From Alphaproteobacteria bacterium (GTDB lineage Bacteria > Myxococcota_A > UBA796 > GCA-2862545): 40,443 bases of DNA. Positions 39,742-40,443 of the stretch are shown here, in pieces. Location of the stretch: assembly GCA_020632925.1 (NCBI GenBank), contig JACKER010000046.1:1-40443 (forward strand). Direction: 5' to 3'. Each line of letters begins with the position of its first letter. Within the stretch, counting starts at the first letter, position 1. The position numbers were made by a program, and so were the translations under genes. The notes under the pieces were generated by a model that saw only the letters and a list, made by a program, of their open reading frames with translations, was not told the DNA's origin and did not search any database.

Positions 39742-40443
39742 CTACTTGGACTTCTTCTTCGCCATCGAGACGTAGGTCTGGATGTTCGGGATGTCCGGAT
39801 CGAGCTTCTGCGCCTTGAGCAGATCCGCCACCGCCTCCGGGTAGTTCTTCCGGTAGTAGTGGCTGATGCCCCGTCGGCAGAACGCCATCGGGTGATCGGG
39901 CGACAGCTCGAGCGCGATGTTGAAGAAGTCGATCGCCTTCCGGTAGTCCTTGCGCGCGAAGTACAGGTCGCCGATCGCCACCTGGGGCTCCGGGCTGTCG
40001 GGCGCGAGGTCCTCGGCCACCATGAAGTCGGACATGGCGCGCGAGTAGTCACCGAGGTCGAGGTAGAGCCGGCCGCGGGCGACGTGGGCGTCGACGTTGT
40101 CCGGATCCTGGTCGATGAGGTCGGAGAACAGGTCCGCGCCGGCCTGCAGGTCGCCGTTGGTCGCGGTGTTGTGGGCCTGCTGGAAGAGCGCCTGGAGCTC
40201 GGCGGCCGAGGGGCCGGGCGGCGGCTCGTTCCGCTGCTCGATGACCTCGTCGTCCTCGTACTCCTCGAGCTCCTCCTCCTCTTCCTCGTAGACCTCTTCG
40301 TACTCCTGGACCTGGAGGGAGAAGCCGCCCTCGCCCTCTTCCTGGTCGGAGTCGTCGTAGTCCGGGTCGTAGTCCTCGGCGGCGCCGATCTCGATCGGCT
40401 CCTCCTCCTCCTCGAGGCCCAGCATCCGACCGCCCGCGCCACC
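39742..40443 (-). CDS. Acidic TPR protein, possibly 5'-incomplete
   Basis: From ATG 40425 the protein has 227 residues, but the frame stays open to the window edge (Gly-rich residues before the Met), so the true start may lie outside. The first ~70 residues are extremely acidic (EEEEEPIEIGAAEDYDPDYD and EEEEELEEYEDDE). Residues ~75-220 contain about four TPR units (NTATNGDLQAGADLFSDLID, NVDAHVARGRLYLDLGDYSR, DYRKAIDFFNIALELSPDHP, YYRKNYPEAVADLLKAQKLD), ending in a basic MAKKKSK. No signal or membrane segment is seen. It is probably a scaffold in a protein complex; the specific role is unknown. A strong hairpin follows the stop. Confidence 0.83.
   Translation of the reverse strand, partial: GGAGGRMLGLEEEEEPIEIGAAEDYDPDYDDSDQEEGEGGFSLQVQEYEEVYEEEEEELEEYEDDEVIEQRNEPPPGPSAAELQALFQQAHNTATNGDLQAGADLFSDLIDQDPDNVDAHVARGRLYLDLGDYSRAMSDFMVAEDLAPDSPEPQVAIGDLYFARKDYRKAIDFFNIALELSPDHPMAFCRRGISHYYRKNYPEAVADLLKAQKLDPDIPNIQTYVSMAKKKSK

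Overview
The window is about 40 kb of very GC-rich, gene-dense DNA. Its gene content points to a Gram-negative member of Myxococcota (the former deltaproteobacterial myxobacteria), probably an uncultured lineage. This rests on three secreted proteins with MYXO-CTERM-type tails (GCGC motif, hydrophobic stretch, Arg cluster), giant thrombospondin-type-3/FG-GAP surface proteins, a putative metal-binding DxDxDG/DxDC repeat, Hanks-type kinases fused to STAND/TPR modules, and many lipoproteins with Thr/Ser/DTG-rich linkers. No rRNA, tRNA, CRISPR array or replication origin was recognised.

Layout. (1) 11-5679, minus strand: a 1512-residue TSP3/FG-GAP surface protein translationally coupled to an M50 membrane metalloprotease. 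(2) 5798-6460: a DsbA/FrnE-like thiol oxidoreductase whose first active-site Cys codon is an in-frame TGA followed by a bacterial-SECIS-like hairpin. This is very probably a selenoprotein with a UPWC motif and is the most striking item in the window. (3) 6489-9079 and 14758-17403: two paralogous copies of a tail-to-tail pair of lipoprotein genes (A plus strand, B minus strand, stop codons 2-3 bp apart). Each is followed by surface-glycan genes. (4) 9185-27830: a polysaccharide region. It holds a B12-type radical SAM protein, an initiating sugar-phosphate transferase, a GT2 glycosyltransferase, a Wzx-type flippase, a DegT aminotransferase, two sulfotransferases, WbqC, two hexapeptide acyltransferases and a sugar O-methyltransferase, suggesting an amino-sugar-containing, sulfated and methylated glycan. 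This stretch is scarred: a kinase cut off after its activation segment, a patchwork of gene ends at 12.0-12.9 kb, an IS91-like transposase remnant, an arylsulfotransferase-like 3' remnant, a frameshifted lipoprotein and a frameshifted sulfotransferase.

(5) 27895-35577, minus strand: a kinase / degenerate class III cyclase / NB-ARC / TPR fusion, a MYXO-CTERM protein, a membrane metallophosphoesterase and a HEAT-like repeat protein, divergent from a YceI-like lipoprotein (35613-36260). (6) 36238-39321, minus strand: a tightly overlapping four-gene operon (TPR protein, class I glutamine amidotransferase, J-domain membrane protein, small membrane protein). The J-domain gene appears to start at ATC. 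(7) 39412-40443: a 58-residue small protein, a long UUCG-capped hairpin, and an acidic TPR protein that may run off the window edge.

Two window-wide traits stand out. Signal peptides are often extremely short and lack basic residues. Some starts carry a TANNNT hexamer 6-8 nt upstream with no ribosome binding site, as expected for leaderless mRNAs. All functional calls come from reading motifs by eye; no database search or folding program was run.
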